Part shown: in pieces, positions 1-11,430 of the stretch
Layout of the letters: each line of letters starts with the position of its first letter
How positions within the stretch are numbered: the stretch's first letter is position 1
NCBI RefSeq assembly: GCF_050003625.1
Contig: NC_134398.1
Location: 22,358,622-22,422,621, forward strand
DNA: 64,000 nt
Reading direction: 5' to 3'
Source: Haematobia irritans
Taxonomy: Eukaryota; Arthropoda; Insecta; Diptera; Muscidae
The notes under the pieces: generated by a model
The model's database searches: none
What the model saw: the letters and a program-made list of their open reading frames with translations, nothing else
What the model was told of the DNA's origin: nothing
Made by a program: the position numbers and the translations under genes

Positions 1-1031
1 TGATCCCCAGATTTGGCTTGCGGAGACTCAAGGAGAAACAAATTTCATTCGAGGCAAAAATAATGTACCAAATTTTTATTCCTATAGAAAATTTTGTCAA
101 AAATTTATTTCTATAGAAACTTTTGTCACAATTTTATTTTTATAGAAAATTTTGTCAAAATTTTATTTTTATAGAAAATTTTGTGAAAATTTTATTTCTA
201 TAGAAAATTTTGTCAAAATTTTATTTCTATAGAAAATTTTGTCAAAATTTTATTTCTATAGAAAATTTTGTCAAAATTTTTGTCTCTAGAAAATTTTGTC
301 AAAATTGTATTTCTATAAAAAATTTTGTTAAAATTTTATTTCGATAGAAAATTTTGTCAAAATTTTATTTCTATAGAAAATTTTTTCAAAATTTTATTTC
401 TATAGAAAATTTTGTCAAAATTTTATTTCTATAGAAAATTTTGTCAAAATTTTATTTCTATAGAAAATTTTGTCAAAATTGTATTTCTATAGAAAATTTT
501 GTCAAAATTTTATTTCTATAGAAAATTTTGTCAAAATTTTATTTCTGCAGAAAATTGTGCCAAAATTTTATTTTTATAGAAAATTTTGTCAAAATTTTAT
601 TTCTATAGAAAATTTTGTCAAAATTTTATTTCTATAGAAAATTTTTTCAAAATTTTATTTCTATAGAAAATGTTGTCAAAATTTTATTTCTATAGAATTT
701 TTTTTCAAAATTTTATTCCTATAGAAAATTTTGTCAAAATTTTATTTCTATAGAAAATTTGGCAAAATTTTATTTCTATAGAAAATTTTGTCAAACTGAA
801 TTATATACGTATTTAATCGGTCTTTTTTGATATAATATGTACCACGTATGGACTTACTTACAATTTAGAAGACGGTGTTACGAGGTTTTAAGATACCTTG
901 CCATCGGCAAGCGTTACCGCAACTCAGTAATTCGTTTGTGATTGGCAGTGTTTAGAACAAGTTTCTACGCAATCCATGGTGGAGGGTACATAAGCTTCGG
1001 CTTGTCCGAACTTACGGCCTTATGTACTTGT
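1..1031 (+). mobile_element. HINE (INE-1/DINE-1-like), sub-family 2, left-truncated by the window
   Basis: The first ~75 bases are a piece of the 153-bp unit of sub-family 2 (CCCCAGATTTGGCTTGCGGAG, then ATTTCAT and GTACCAAATTT). A 29-bp array follows, and then the conserved 3' end from about 797: TACGTATTTAATCGG, CCACGTATGGACT, ATCCATGGTGGAGGGTACAT, an imperfect copy of the 15-bp palindrome (TTCGGCTTGTCCGAA) and the terminus TACTTGTT. The same order (153-bp units, 29-bp array, 3' end) is seen complete at 31314-33210. Non-autonomous; no coding capacity. The family assignment rests on the full copies elsewhere in the window, which carry the INE-1/DINE-1 core. Confidence 0.75.
62..797 (+). repeat. 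29-bp minisatellite array (about 25 units)
   Basis: Tandem units with exact 29-bp spacing (for example CTATAG at 198 and 227). Each unit contains the 12-bp perfect palindrome TTTCTATAGAAA followed by AAATTTTGTC and AAAATTTTA. Units differ by point changes and a few one-base indels. It lies inside a HINE, between its 153-bp units and its 3' end. 29 is not a multiple of 3, so three units read through all three frames and create spurious reading frames of the FYFYRKFCQNFIS type. Confidence 0.95.
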
Positions 1032-1273
1032 TAATTTTAATTTAAAAATAAAATTAAAATTAAGGGTGGAAATAAAATTAAAATTAAATTTAAAATTAAA
1101 AATTAAAATTAAAATATAAATTACTATTAAACTTAAAATTAAAAGCAAAGTTACAAATAAAATTAAAATTGGAGTAGAAAATATTATTTCACTTTAATTT
1201 TAATTTAGAATTTTATTTTAATTTCTATTTTGATTATAATTTTAATTTTAATTATAATTTTAATTTTATTTTA
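1032..1273. repeat. TTTTAA-rich low-complexity DNA (left block)
   Basis: Mixed AATTTTAA/TTAAAATT hexamer-like DNA, with TTAAAATTAAAATT on the left half and TTTTAATTTTAA on the right. No coding signal. It borders the hairpin at 1274-1551; a matching block lies on the other side. Confidence 0.85.
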
Positions 1274-1551
1274 ACTTCTGTTTTCTTTTTGTAAATTCAA
1301 GCTCGAGGTCAGAGTTTTATTTTTTTATATTTCGATATTTCGATCTCCTTCGGAAATCATCGACGGGAATTTATGTCACTGGTGTTGTCCTCTCTGCTGT
1401 GGTAGCAGCAACAGAAATGAGAGGACAACATTAGTGACATAGATTCCCGTCCATAATTTCCGAAGGAGATCGAAATATTGAATTATAAAAAAATAAAACA
1501 GAAAATAAAACTCTGACCTCGAGCTTGAATTTACAAAAAGAAAACAGAAGC
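1274..1551. repeat. Long inverted repeat (hairpin), arms ~121 and ~133 nt, loop 24 nt
   Basis: The left arm 1274-1394 and the right arm 1419-1551 are reverse complements along their whole length apart from a handful of mismatches and one ~10-nt insertion in the right arm (TTTCTGTTTTA region). Shared blocks include CTGTTTTCTTTTTG, AAATTCAAGCTCGAGGTCAG, CGATCTCCTTCGGAAAT and GTTGTCCTCTC. The loop 1395-1418 contains TGCTG...CAGCA. It could be a fold-back element or the source of a hairpin RNA. No open frame is conserved on both arms. Its origin is not recognised. Confidence 0.9.
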
Positions 1552-2060
1552 TAATATACAAAAAGGTAAAAAAAAACAAAAACAACAAACTTACATAATT
1601 TTATTTTAATTTTCAATTTTAGTTTAATTATAATTATAATTTTAAATTTAATTTTTATTTTAACTAAAATTTTAATTTTTATTTTAATTAAAATTTTAAT
1701 TTTAGTTTTAAATTTAATTTAAAAAATTTTTAAATTTAATTTAAAAAATTTTTAAATTTAATTTAAAAAATTTTTAAATTTAAATTTAATTTTTATTTTA
1801 ATTATAATTTTAATTTAATTTTAATTTTAAATTTTTATTTAATTTTAATTTTAATTTTAATTTTAACTTTAACTTTAATTTTAATTTTAATTTTAATTTT
1901 AATTTTAATTTTAATTTTAATTTTAATTTTAATTTTAATTTTAATTATAATTTTAATTTTAATTTTAATTTTAATTTTAATTTAATTATAATTTTAACTT
2001 TAATTTTTAATTTAATTTTAATTTAGTTTTACTTAAATTTAATATCAACTTCAATTTTAG
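1552..2060. repeat. TTTTAA-rich low-complexity DNA (right block)
   Basis: After ~45 bp of A-rich DNA, a long run of AATTTT/TTTTAA hexamers with occasional TTATAATT and AATTTAAAAAAT variants (the latter repeated three times near 1725-1780). No genes seen. Confidence 0.85.
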
Positions 2061-3960
2061 TTTTAATTATATTTCTAATGTTAATAGATATGTATTTATA
2101 TTTTAGTTTTATTCTACTTCGTTAGTTTAATTTATTTTATTTTTGTATAATGTATTATTATCCATTCCTAAAACTACCTCCCTATTCAATATTTGTTTTT
2201 AATCCCTTTTGATATTTTTTTAATCCTACGTATTAAATAAATATTTCTCTATTTTCGCGACTTTCATTAATTTTTTTCTTGATATTTTTTTCATCAATTT
2301 ATTTTCATTCATTTATAATTTATTTTTAAAACTAATAAATATAAACATAAATATATAAAAAAATTGATTTTAACAAAAATTTGTTCATTCTTTTTTGTTT
2401 TGTGTGTCTTTTCTCTTAATTTTGTTTTTGTTTTGTTTTTTTTTTTTCATTTTTTTGTTTTGTCTTTTAATATTAAACTACAGTAAAACACCTTAGGATT
2501 TTTTGTTTCTTTTTGTTTTTCTCTTCATAATCCATGTTTTCTCTCGGTTCATCATTTTATGGATTGTTAAAAATATTTCGAAAATTTGTGTTATTGCAAT
2601 TTTATTTTTGGGTTGTTACTTTAAATATTTTTGAAGTGGAATAATGATGCTCTATATTTGAATTTGTGTTCTTGTGATTATTTTCCTTTCATTTTTGTTT
2701 GTCTCATTAATTCGTAAAAGTTCTATGTGATTTTACTGTTGATATATTTAAGTTTAATTTACCCATATATTTATATATGTAATTCATGTAAGATCTATGG
2801 AAAAAAGACTCGGTTTCTTGATTTGAAAAATCTCTATGTTTTTTTTTTCATTTTTAAAGTCTTTGTGTTTGTCTTTGTTTTATTTCTCTCGGTATGTAGA
2901 TGTAGTAGTTTTAAATATTTTGGTTTTCAATTATATGGATTTATTTAGTTATTTTTGTTATTCTTTAAAAGAAATAAAAAAACAACAAATTCGAAAAAAT
3001 TGTTCCGTTATTATATTTATGAATATGTATTTATTACAAGATTTTTTTGTATTATTATTATTATATAATGACATAATTTTCAAAAAATTATAAAAAATTA
3101 AGTTCACAAGTTTGTTTTTTGAATTTCTTGGTTGTTCATCGTAATCCTTATACATAAAAGTTCTATTTATTTGAGTCAAAATGACTCATTTCCTTAAACA
3201 GAGAATTTTATTTATTTTTGTTTTTTGTAATTCTAATTATTTTTTTTTCTTTATTTATAATATTAGTTTTAAATTTAAAACTATAACGACATTAAAAAAA
3301 TCAGCATTTTTCCTCATAATTTTTTTTTCAATGCTTAATCTCTTTATTTTTTAATTTTACTTAAAATTATAAATTTTGTTTTGAATTAAATATTAATTAT
3401 TTAAAAATTTTAATTTTTATTTATTTTTAATCTCATTTAAGATAATGTATTTTCCTAACATTGCCATATTTTTTTTTGGTATATATTTTTGAGTTTTTAC
3501 TTTAATTTGCTAAGACCTATAGAAAAGAAATTTAAAGTTAGCTAATCTTATTTGTTGGAGAGGGAATTGTTTAGGGGGGGGGGGAGTTTTTTTATAAGTA
3601 TAAATGTAAAATTATAATTTTTAACCATTAAATAATGTATTTTATCTTATAGTTCTAAACGTTTTAATATTAATTTTCGCACAGGAACCTTTGATTTTGA
3701 TTAACACAAACTACTTTTATGTATAAATAATATATTCTGATTTAGCAATGATGCTATATTTAAAGCTTTTTTTCTAAAATTATTTCATTTGTACCAAAAC
3801 TATGATTAAACTATAAAACATATACAAACAAAATGAAGCAAAAATTAAAAAAATAAATAAATAAAAAATATTTATTTAAATTAAAATATTTAAAAAACAT
3901 TGTTTAATATACATTGACATAATTGTATAAAAAAAACTAATTCTATAAAAATATAATAAA
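2061..3960. other. AT-rich non-coding DNA, nothing recognised
   Basis: Strongly T-rich on the plus strand with many homopolymer runs, including a G10 run near 3578. Short frames here have no recognisable domain and are built of Phe, Leu, Ile and Tyr codons as expected from T-rich DNA. No element ends recognised. Confidence 0.6.
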
Positions 3961-5439
3961 TTAACAATACAATATATATTACAATATTTTAATTATAAGT
4001 TTATTGCCAGGTCTATTTTCCGTATAAGAAAAATTTCAAATTTGCTTACAAAAATTGTATGCACACACTGAAATCTCAAACAATATAGATGAGTATGATT
4101 AATTGTAATTTATAATAAATTTTTGTTTGCTCAATATTAATTTTCTGGGGCCCTGTATTTATAATACAATATTTTGATTACAAATTTATTGCCAGTTCTG
4201 TTTTTCCGTATAAGACAAAGACCATTTTTTTTTTAAGAAATGTATGCACACATCGAAATCTCCAACACTAAAGATAAGTACCTTTAATGCTAATATATAA
4301 AAAATTGTCACTTGGTCAATACCAATTTTCTATTGATTCTATTGAATTTTGTTTTTTGTAAATATTCACGGATCTACTACAATGAAAAACTGTATTTAAA
4401 TTGTAAAAAAATATCAATACTAAACTAGTTGGTCTAGGCTTTTATATGACACTGTCTTTTCCCAAGGTAGCCAAAGCATAAATATTGAATATTCCTAGAG
4501 AATTTCGCACTTTGCAATATATAAAATTTCTTTAAAAAGTTTATGCACACTTTAGAATTTCAAGTGTTGTAGAGAAGTAGGACTAATGGCAATATATAAT
4601 AATTGGTTGTTTGCTTAATATCAATTTCCACAAAGATATGCCATTTTTCCGCAAAGATAAGAACTTTCAGTAAATAAATAAATACAGTTTTTGTTATATC
4701 AATAAATTTTTCCACATGAAAAACATACATTAGGAAGATTTTCTCAAGGTATGTAAATATGCTTAGTTTTTTTATAATAATAAGTGTCTTCCCCATATCA
4801 GTCAACAGAACTCATTTTTTTCAATTAAATTTTTTCAATATTTTCTTTAGTGAATAATTGTAAGAAATAGAATGCACACATAAACCAGAGCAACAATTTT
4901 TTAAGACAAACATTGCAGTTAAATTTATGCATCTTATGGTTATCCAATATCAATTCAATAAGTTTTTATATTTTATAAAAATATTGTAATATATATAAAT
5001 ATATCTAAAATTGTGATATTTCAATAAAAAAAAGCTTCGTACGTACTATCATATTAAGGAGCCTATTTTTTCAATGTTTTGTTATTAAATCTGGTAATAG
5101 AAAAAATTATACTAGAATAAATATATTCCTAACGGAAATATTCTAAAGTCAATTACAAGTAGATGTAATTAATTGTAGAAAAATGATTGCACACATAAAC
5201 TAAAATTGCAGCATATCTTAGCTGCAGCCCTTGGTTTTTATGCGGCATTTGTAGCTTTCCTATATCAATTCGCATTGATCTTTAAAAGTAGAAAATTTTA
5301 TAAAAAATTATACACCGGATATGAGAAACTAAGAAAAAAACCGCAATGTTTGTTTCTTATAAGTTTTTGTTGTTATAGACATTAAGTCTTCTTAAAGGAA
5401 TTTAACTTAACTAACTTTTTTAAATCAGTTACCTAGCAA

Positions 5440-5885
5440 CACCGGTTAACCGGATTCAATTACACAACCCGAAATTGGATAGTAAAAAATTGGAATTTTC
5501 GGTTAATAGCGGAAGCAGATTTTTGACCATCGGTTAACCGGGTTTTATTAAAATTTTATCTACATTCTCATGTTTTTCTATCATGTTCCCGAAAGTGAAA
5601 ATTTTGGTGGAGAGTTAAAATGAATAATACATTCACTCTTTATACGACGATCTTCCGTCAGTAAACGAGTATTTAAAACGTCAAGTTTCATAAAAAAGCA
5701 CACTACTCATAGAATCTTTAGTTTTTTATTTTTATTTATTTTTGTTTTTAATTTTCAATTTATTACAATGAATTTTTAATTCTTCACTTCTAGAATAAAA
5801 TCTGTGTTCAAAACCCATTTTCACTAATTTCTATTTTTCCGTTTTGAACCGGTAAACCGGGTTTGAGTTAAATAAAAAAACCGAA
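5440..5885. repeat. Cluster of CCGGTTAACCGG-type palindromes
   Basis: CCGGTTAACCGG (perfect 12-bp palindrome) lies at ~5442. CGGTTAA and CGGTTAACCGGG follow at ~5498 and ~5532, and AACCGGTAAACCGGG at ~5847, each flanked by AAATT/CCGAAAT. They stand out against the AT-rich background. They may be remnants of one interspersed element; ends not defined. Confidence 0.5.
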
Positions 5886-6427
5886 ATCCTGTATTTAGAA
5901 AATTTTAAGAAATTGAGAAACAAGCATTGAGGTTAAATTTATGCATCTTATGGTTATCCAATATCAATTAAAAAATTTTCGTAAAACTCAAAAACCGACT
6001 TTTCCAGAAAAAAACGGTTATTTGAACACTCAAGTTACCTGCTGTAGAAATAGATTTGATGTTTATAAAAATACAGAAATACTTTTCTGGAAAATTCAAA
6101 TATGTCTACAAAAACTTCTTTCATCAGTAAACGAGTATTTTCAACGTCAAGTTTCATAAAAAATCATCTTTAGTTTTTTTATTTTTATTTTATCTTATTT
6201 CATAGACTGGAAAAAGTAACAAGATATTTATGAAAAGCAAAGCACACAATAACGAATACATCTCTTTCAAATTTTCATTATCAATTTACGAAACGCTTTA
6301 AAAATGATCACAAAAAATATAAATTTTATTTTTTTTTTATAAAATTTTATACAGCAAAAAAAAAATATGTTTAAAAATAAAAAAAATAACAATATAAACA
6401 AATTAAAAATATTTTCATACAGCTTTT

Positions 6428-7265
6428 GTTATTTTATACTTTGTTGTAAAAATAAAAATATATTTCTTTATGGAAATATTAAAAAATAAATTATATGTAT
6501 AAATAATTATTTAAAAAAATGTAATGCACACAACAACAAAAGCCAATACCAAAGATAGTTAGTACTTATGGTATAACAAGGAATCTTTCATTTGTTCAAT
6601 ATCAATTTATAAAAAGGTTTAAAATAAAATCCCAAAATAATTATAAGTTTAAATTTATTATAAAAAATTGATGAGGATGATTTTAAAAATATAACCAAGG
6701 CTTTTGTTAGTTGATGTTTAAAAATTTTGCAAAAGGAATTTCTAAATTGTTTTAAAATTCTACAAAAATCCAGAGAGTTTTTGTATAAGCAAAGAAAACA
6801 CGTTTGAAAAACGTGTACCGAAAACAGTTTGCTTTTGTTAGAGTTCATGGAAAATTTCCAACTTTTATCACCAAAAAAAAAAAAATTTTTGTTACCACTT
6901 TTTTTTTATAACTTCAATATTTTTATTTTATAGTTTTCAAACTTCAAAATAATTTTGAAGTTTTATAGTGAAAATTTAAATTAAATATAATTTTTTGGGA
7001 AACTTTCGAACATTTGTGGAAAATATTTAAAAATATATGTAAAAAATTGGCAAAGTTATTTTATACTTTGTTGTAAAAATAAAAATTATATGGAAATATT
7101 AACAAATAAATTATAGCCATAATTAATTATTTAAAAAAAAAATTAATGCACACAACAACAAAAGTCACTATCAAAGATAGTTAGTACTTATGGTATAACA
7201 AGAAATCTTTCATTTTTTTAATATCAATTTATAAAAAGGTTTAAAATAAAATACCAAAATATTTA
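6428..7265 (+). repeat. Direct duplication, ~210 bp, offset ~613-625
   Basis: 6428-6640 and 7053-7265 share TTATTTTATACTTTGTTG, the GCACACAACAACAAAAG block, GATAGTTAGTACTTATGG, TATAACAAG and ATATCAATTTATAAAAAGG with few differences. The duplicated unit includes one copy of the GCACACA core. The intervening segment 6669-6990 is itself copied at 8818-9150. Confidence 0.8.
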
Positions 7266-8817
7266 TAAGTTTAAATTTCTTATAAAAACTTTGTGTTAAA
7301 ATAAAAAAATGATATTTCTATAAAATACAAAATTTTCTTCAAACAGTTTATTTAATTTTATCATATCTAATAGAATCTGTTAATGAAAAACTATTAAAAT
7401 AAAATTGGTGTAAAATTATATTATACATATAATAAATCCCTTTATAAAATTTCCTCTCCAACAAATAATTTGGTAATTCACAAATTTTTTGACAATTTCA
7501 AAAATTTATTTTTAAATGCATCTAGGTTCCGATTTCTCAATGATTCATTTCCTATGTTATATAGTATAGTTATTTTTTAATTTTTATTATTATCTTTTGT
7601 TTTTTTTTTTATGAAGAAAAAAGTAGATTTTTTTATATTAGATTTATATTAAATTGAAATGTTGTTTTTTGTTAGTTATGATTTCTTTATGATTTGATAC
7701 TTATTTTAAAATTTCTTGCTCAATTTATTAACTATCTCAAAGAATGTGAGTGAATGTATTTAAATGATGAGTGATATTTTATTTTAATAATGATTTTCCA
7801 TAATTATTTATGTTATCCTATATTTCACAAGAATACTGCTTCTGCTACTGGGATCTTAACGGGGTGGTGGATGGGGGGGAAATTTATGGTTTAGACTCAC
7901 CTACGAAACAAAAAAATAAAATACGCAATTTTTACAAGTCTATTTTGATTCCTTTGGTGAATCGTATTGCTTGTATTGCCATTAACATTATAGCTGACCC
8001 AATTTTTGGGACATAAAATACCCTTCTTCGGCTTCTCCCGTTTTCATTTGTTGTGCCTTTGTGGTTTGAAAATTGTGTTATCCATCTAACCTAGTCTATT
8101 TTGTTATTCAATTCTTCCATTAATTTACAATTAAAATTGCTTTTAATCGATTTCGTGTTTTATCTGATTTTTGTTTTTGCATTTCTAATCATAGCTTTTA
8201 AATTGAAAATAATCCTACTTTATATAATTAAATTTTTCAATTTATAATTTATTTTCTAGATCTACTAATTATTTTAACTATATATGGTATATTTATCTTA
8301 TTTACATATATTATAAATTTGTTGTATGTTGGTGCTTTTTGGAAATAAAAAAAATCTATGGCCTTTGTGTTTGCTATGGTGATTCAAAATCCATGATTAG
8401 GGTTTAGGTTGTTTTTCTCGTTTTTGCCTATGGGGATGTTATGAATAATTAATAACTTTTGTGTTTTTTTTTTTTTTGCTTTAAACATTATTGTGTTTTA
8501 ATCCATTCGATTTTTTTTTTGTATTTTAACTCATGTTTCCTTTAAATGTATTTAAATCCATTTTTCATCTTTGGTCACTTATTTTATAATTTAGAATATT
8601 ATTTACGTTTTTAAGCAATATTTTGATGTTTTAAAATTCATATTCCAACTGTCATGTGGTGAGCAGATGGAATATGTATTTATAAAACAATTGCTTATCG
8701 AAAATGCCAAACAAAAAATTTATATTTTTAATATATTTCTGATGATATATGGTGATGATGATGTTTATGTTTTTTGATAAAATCTTTTTTTTTTGCTATT
8801 TACACAAATATTTGTTT
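7266..8817. other. AT-rich non-coding DNA
   Basis: A short frame at 7810-8016 has no recognisable domain and no repeat relationship to other parts of the window. I would not call a gene here. A G-run (GGGGTGGTGGATGGGGGGG) lies near 7860. Nothing else recognised. Confidence 0.5.
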
Positions 8818-9150
8818 TGATGAGGATGATTTTAAAAATATAACCAAGACTTTTGTTAGTTGATGTTTAAACATTTTGCAAAAGGAATTTTTTAATTGTT
8901 TTAAAATTCTACAAAAATCCAGAGAATTTTTGTATACGCAAAGAAAAAAAAACGACGTTTGAAAAACGTCTACCGAAAACAGTTTTCTTTTGTTAGAGTT
9001 TTTTCAAGTTCATGGAAAATTTCCAACTTTTATCACCAAACAAAAAAAAAAAATGTTTGTTACCAATTTTTTTTATAACTTCAAAATTTTTATTTGATAA
9101 TTTTCAAACTTCAAAATAATTTTGAGTTTTATAGTGAAAATTTAAATTAA
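8818..9150 (+). repeat. Second copy of the 6669-6990 segment
   Basis: Shares GATGAGGATGATTTTAAAAA, CTTTTGTTAGTTGATGTTTA, CAAAAATCCAGAGA, an ACGTTTGAAAAACGT palindrome-like core (mutated to ACGTTTGAAAAACGTC here) and CATGGAAAATTTCCAAC with 6669-6990, at an offset of ~2149 bp. It ends just before the HINE at 9182. No coding capacity recognised. Confidence 0.8.
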
Positions 9151-9181
9151 CATTTTTGGAATATATTTAAAATATATATAA

Positions 9182-10057
9182 AACAAGTAAGGAAAGTCTA
9201 AAGTCGGGCGGGCCGACTATATTATACCCTGCATCACTTTGTAGATCTAAATTTTCGATACCATATCACATTCGTCAAATGTGTAGTGGGCTATATATAA
9301 AGGTTTGTCCCAAATACATACATTTAAATATCACTCGATTTGGACAGAATTTGATAGACTTTTACAAAATCTATAGACTCAAAATTTAGGTTGGCTAATG
9401 CACTAGGGTGGAACACAATTTTAGTAAAACTACTAAATCGGAGTTAAAAATTGGCCTCTGTGGTCATATTAGTATAAATCGGGCGATTTATTTATTAGTA
9501 TGGGAGATATATCCAAATCTGAACCGATTTCAACCAAATTTGGCACGCATAGTTACAATGCTAATTCTACTCCCTATGAAAAATTTCAACCTCTGTGGGC
9601 AAATGAGGGTAAATCGGGCGAAAACTATATATGGGAGCTATATCTAAATCTGAACAGATTTGGCTGATATTTTGCAAGTTTTTCAAGACTCATAAAATAT
9701 TCGGATGTACGGAATTTGAGGAAGATCGGTTGATATACACGCCAATTATGACCAGATCGGTGAAAAATATATATGGCAGCTATATCTAAATCTGAACCGA
9801 TTTTTTCCAAAATCAATAGGGATCGTCTTTGAGCCGAAACAGGATCCTATAAAAAATTTTAGGACAATCGGACTGCGAGCTGTACTTTGCACACAAAAAT
9901 ACATCAACAGACAGACGGACATCGCTAACTCGACTCAGAATTTAATTCTAAGCCGATCCGTATACTATAAGGTTGGTCTATGATTACTCCTTCTTGGCGT
10001 TACATACAAATGCACAAACTTATTATACTCTGTACCACAGTAGTGGTGAAGGGTATA
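9182..10057 (-). mobile_element. HINE sub-family 1, copy a
   Basis: On the plus strand it opens with AACAAGTAAGGAAAGTC, the stem AGTCGG/CCGACT and TATTATACCCTGCATCACTT, and closes with ACAAACTTATTATACTC, GTGGTGAAGGGTATA. Sub-terminal inverted repeats are TACCCTGCATCAC and GTGGTGAAGGGTA. Two to three 153-bp-type units are shortened by deletions (spacings 131 and 142). Near the closing end are (CAGA)CGGACATCGCTAA and GACTCAGAATTTAATTC, the INE-1-like core in reverse. Non-autonomous. Confidence 0.75.
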
Positions 10058-10062
10058 CAAAT

Positions 10063-10141
10063 TGGTATTCGATTGAAGCAGGAATTGAACCCACGACCCT
10101 TTGTATGCAAGGCTGACATGCTAACCATTGCTCCACTGTGG
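10063..10141 (-). mobile_element. SINE head relic (tRNA-derived part)
   Basis: The reverse complement starts CCACAGTGGAGCAATGGTTA and continues with GCCTTGCATACA and GGGTTCAATTCC. It matches the tRNA-like 5' part of the SINEs at 21003 and 61931, including box A (GTGGAGCAATGG region) and a mutated box B. The body and tail are missing. It abuts the HINE end. Confidence 0.7.
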
Positions 10142-10244
10142 TCAATTAAATTATTATTTCTCTTAAATAAAGTTTATTTACATCGAATTTTGGGCGCCCA
10201 AAACTATGCTATACAATTGTCTGTGGACAATAACAGCTACGTAG

Positions 10245-10330
10245 CCCAAGGGATAGTGTATTGGCTTACAAACTGTATGGTCCTCGGTTCGATTCTCCGT
10301 CCAGACGAAAGATAAAATTTAAAAAAAAAA
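10245..10330 (+). mobile_element. tRNA-like unit of a second SINE type
   Basis: TAGTGTATTGG at 10254-10264 fits an RNA polymerase III box A, and GGTTCGATTCT at 10286-10296 fits box B, with normal spacing for a tRNA promoter. The unit differs from the main SINE in sequence. It is followed by GATAAAATTT and an A-rich run, as in a retroposed copy. A perfect 16-bp palindrome TTTTGGGCGCCCAAAA lies just upstream at 10188-10203. It is not a functional tRNA gene: no clean cloverleaf can be drawn. Confidence 0.5.
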
Positions 10331-10477
10331 TTAATAAAATTTAATAATTTCCTCTACATTGTTGGTATTACAGAAAAAGGCGCTAAACACTTCATGGACG
10401 AAAAAAAAGCTATTGAAACGGAATCTGATTGTCCGTGGATCAGTATTCTCTAATAAATTGGAGTATATTCTAAATAT

Positions 10478-11131
10478 CTGGAACTTCGAATAGCGAAAAG
10501 ATTACCTAATCACTGTAGTGTTTTTTCAGGCTGAAATATTAGCAATAAAAGAGGTGGGGAATTGGTTGAGAAGTAATGTTCCAAAAAATGTTGTCATTAA
10601 TCTATACTCAGACAGTCAATCTGCAAAAAAATCGTTGGACTCTGTGTTCCTTAACTCAAAAACAGCCATCGACTGCAGCAAATCTCTCAACGAGATGGCT
10701 GAGCAGTAACATATTCGAAGCAGATGAGCTAGCAAGGCTAGGAATTACCTAGAATCTGTTGGTATGTCTTTGGCTACCTGCAAGCTCTTACTGCGTGAGA
10801 AGGCTGTCATGATGGCAAATGTTCGATGGGAGAATTGCAAGGGTTGTAACGAGACCAAGCAAATATGGCCCCATTTAAATGTCAACTGCACACTAGATAT
10901 GCTAGAATTCTCAAGACGTCAGATATCACTTCTGATATCTGCTATAACGGGTCGCTGCCTGATAGGCGAATTTGCAAAAACTATTGGTGCGAAGTATAAT
11001 GGCTATTGAATGAGCTGTCATGATGCGGAGGAAAAGGAATCAATTAAACACCTCTTGTGTGAGTGTCCTGCATTTTTTGTAAGCGAATTTTGGGGGCATA
11101 TAGCTTTAGATTACTGGCGGACCTGGAAAAC
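10478..11131 (+). pseudogene. Non-LTR retrotransposon (jockey-like) ORF2 C-terminal relic: RNase H and zinc-knuckle
   Basis: Reads LPNHCSVF, then with a +1 T-run shift FQAEILAIKEVGNWL, INLYSDSQSAKKSL and SKSLNEMAE: the RNase H core of jockey-type elements, with the DSQ catalytic motif. A deletion and frame change follow, then FEADELARLG (end of RNase H). At 10764 the frame resumes to ISLLISAITGRCLIGEF, an in-frame TGA at 11007, then CHDAEEKESIKHLLCECPAF, the C-terminal Cys/His zinc-knuckle-like region. The reverse transcriptase and endonuclease parts are not found upstream, so the copy is 5'-truncated as usual for LINEs. Dead: one frameshift, one deletion and one stop. Confidence 0.8.
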
Positions 11132-11331
11132 CTTAACTTAAGCAGTCTATTAATGTTTTTGGAACTATTTGGTTGGTTCAACAAAAGAAAATAATAGTGA
11201 AGGTTCAGTGGTTAAAACTAGAAGTGCCCATATGAAATAGGTACTTTTAGTTAAATGTGGTATCACAATGGACTGAATAGTCTAAGTGAGCCTGAAACTT
11301 AATCGGGCTGCCACTTTAACCTAACCTATAA
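11132..11331 (+). mobile_element. LINE 3' untranslated region and tail
   Basis: Directly continues the ORF2 relic. It ends with GTGGTATCACAATGGACTGA, ATAGTCTAAGTGAGCCTGAA, ACTTAATCGGGCTGCCACTT and TAACCTAACCT. This is the LINE-type tail (with the CTTAATCGGG and CCACTTTAACC variants). Similar tails stand alone at 25902-25976 and 33679-33741. The SINEs in the window end with a close derivative of it. Confidence 0.8.
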
Positions 11332-11430
11332 ATTCTGCTATTTCCACAAACTATCTCCAAGGTTTTATAATACTGCAGGGCACTTATTGTTATTATTTAA
11401 ATCTGGTAAAAAAGTATACGGAAACATTTT

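Larger units (their letters stand above)
3961..7265 (+). repeat. Degenerate repeat cluster with GCACACA...AATATCAATTT core
   Basis: A phrase of roughly 100 bp starting GCACAC(A) and ending (A)ATATCAATTT or a close variant recurs at about 4070, 4249, 4543, 4873, 5189, 6533 and 7145; a piece is at 5941. Two further copies lie at 11458 and 11822. Some copies share more flank: TTTATTGCCAG and CCGTATAAGA are repeated at ~4001 and ~4186 (185-bp offset). The spacing is irregular and identity modest, so this is an old cluster. No coding signal. Family not recognised. Confidence 0.6.

Noticed and set aside
62..797. CRISPR-like regular repeats
   Set aside because: No unique spacers between the repeats, eukaryotic context, tandem minisatellite.
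7810..8016. 68-codon frame with balanced composition
   Set aside because: No recognisable domain or splice context; could be chance.
10245..10320. tRNA gene
   Set aside because: Pol III boxes are present but acceptor and D stems do not pair well and an A-rich tail follows; treated as SINE. The same applies to the heads at 21003 and 62274.
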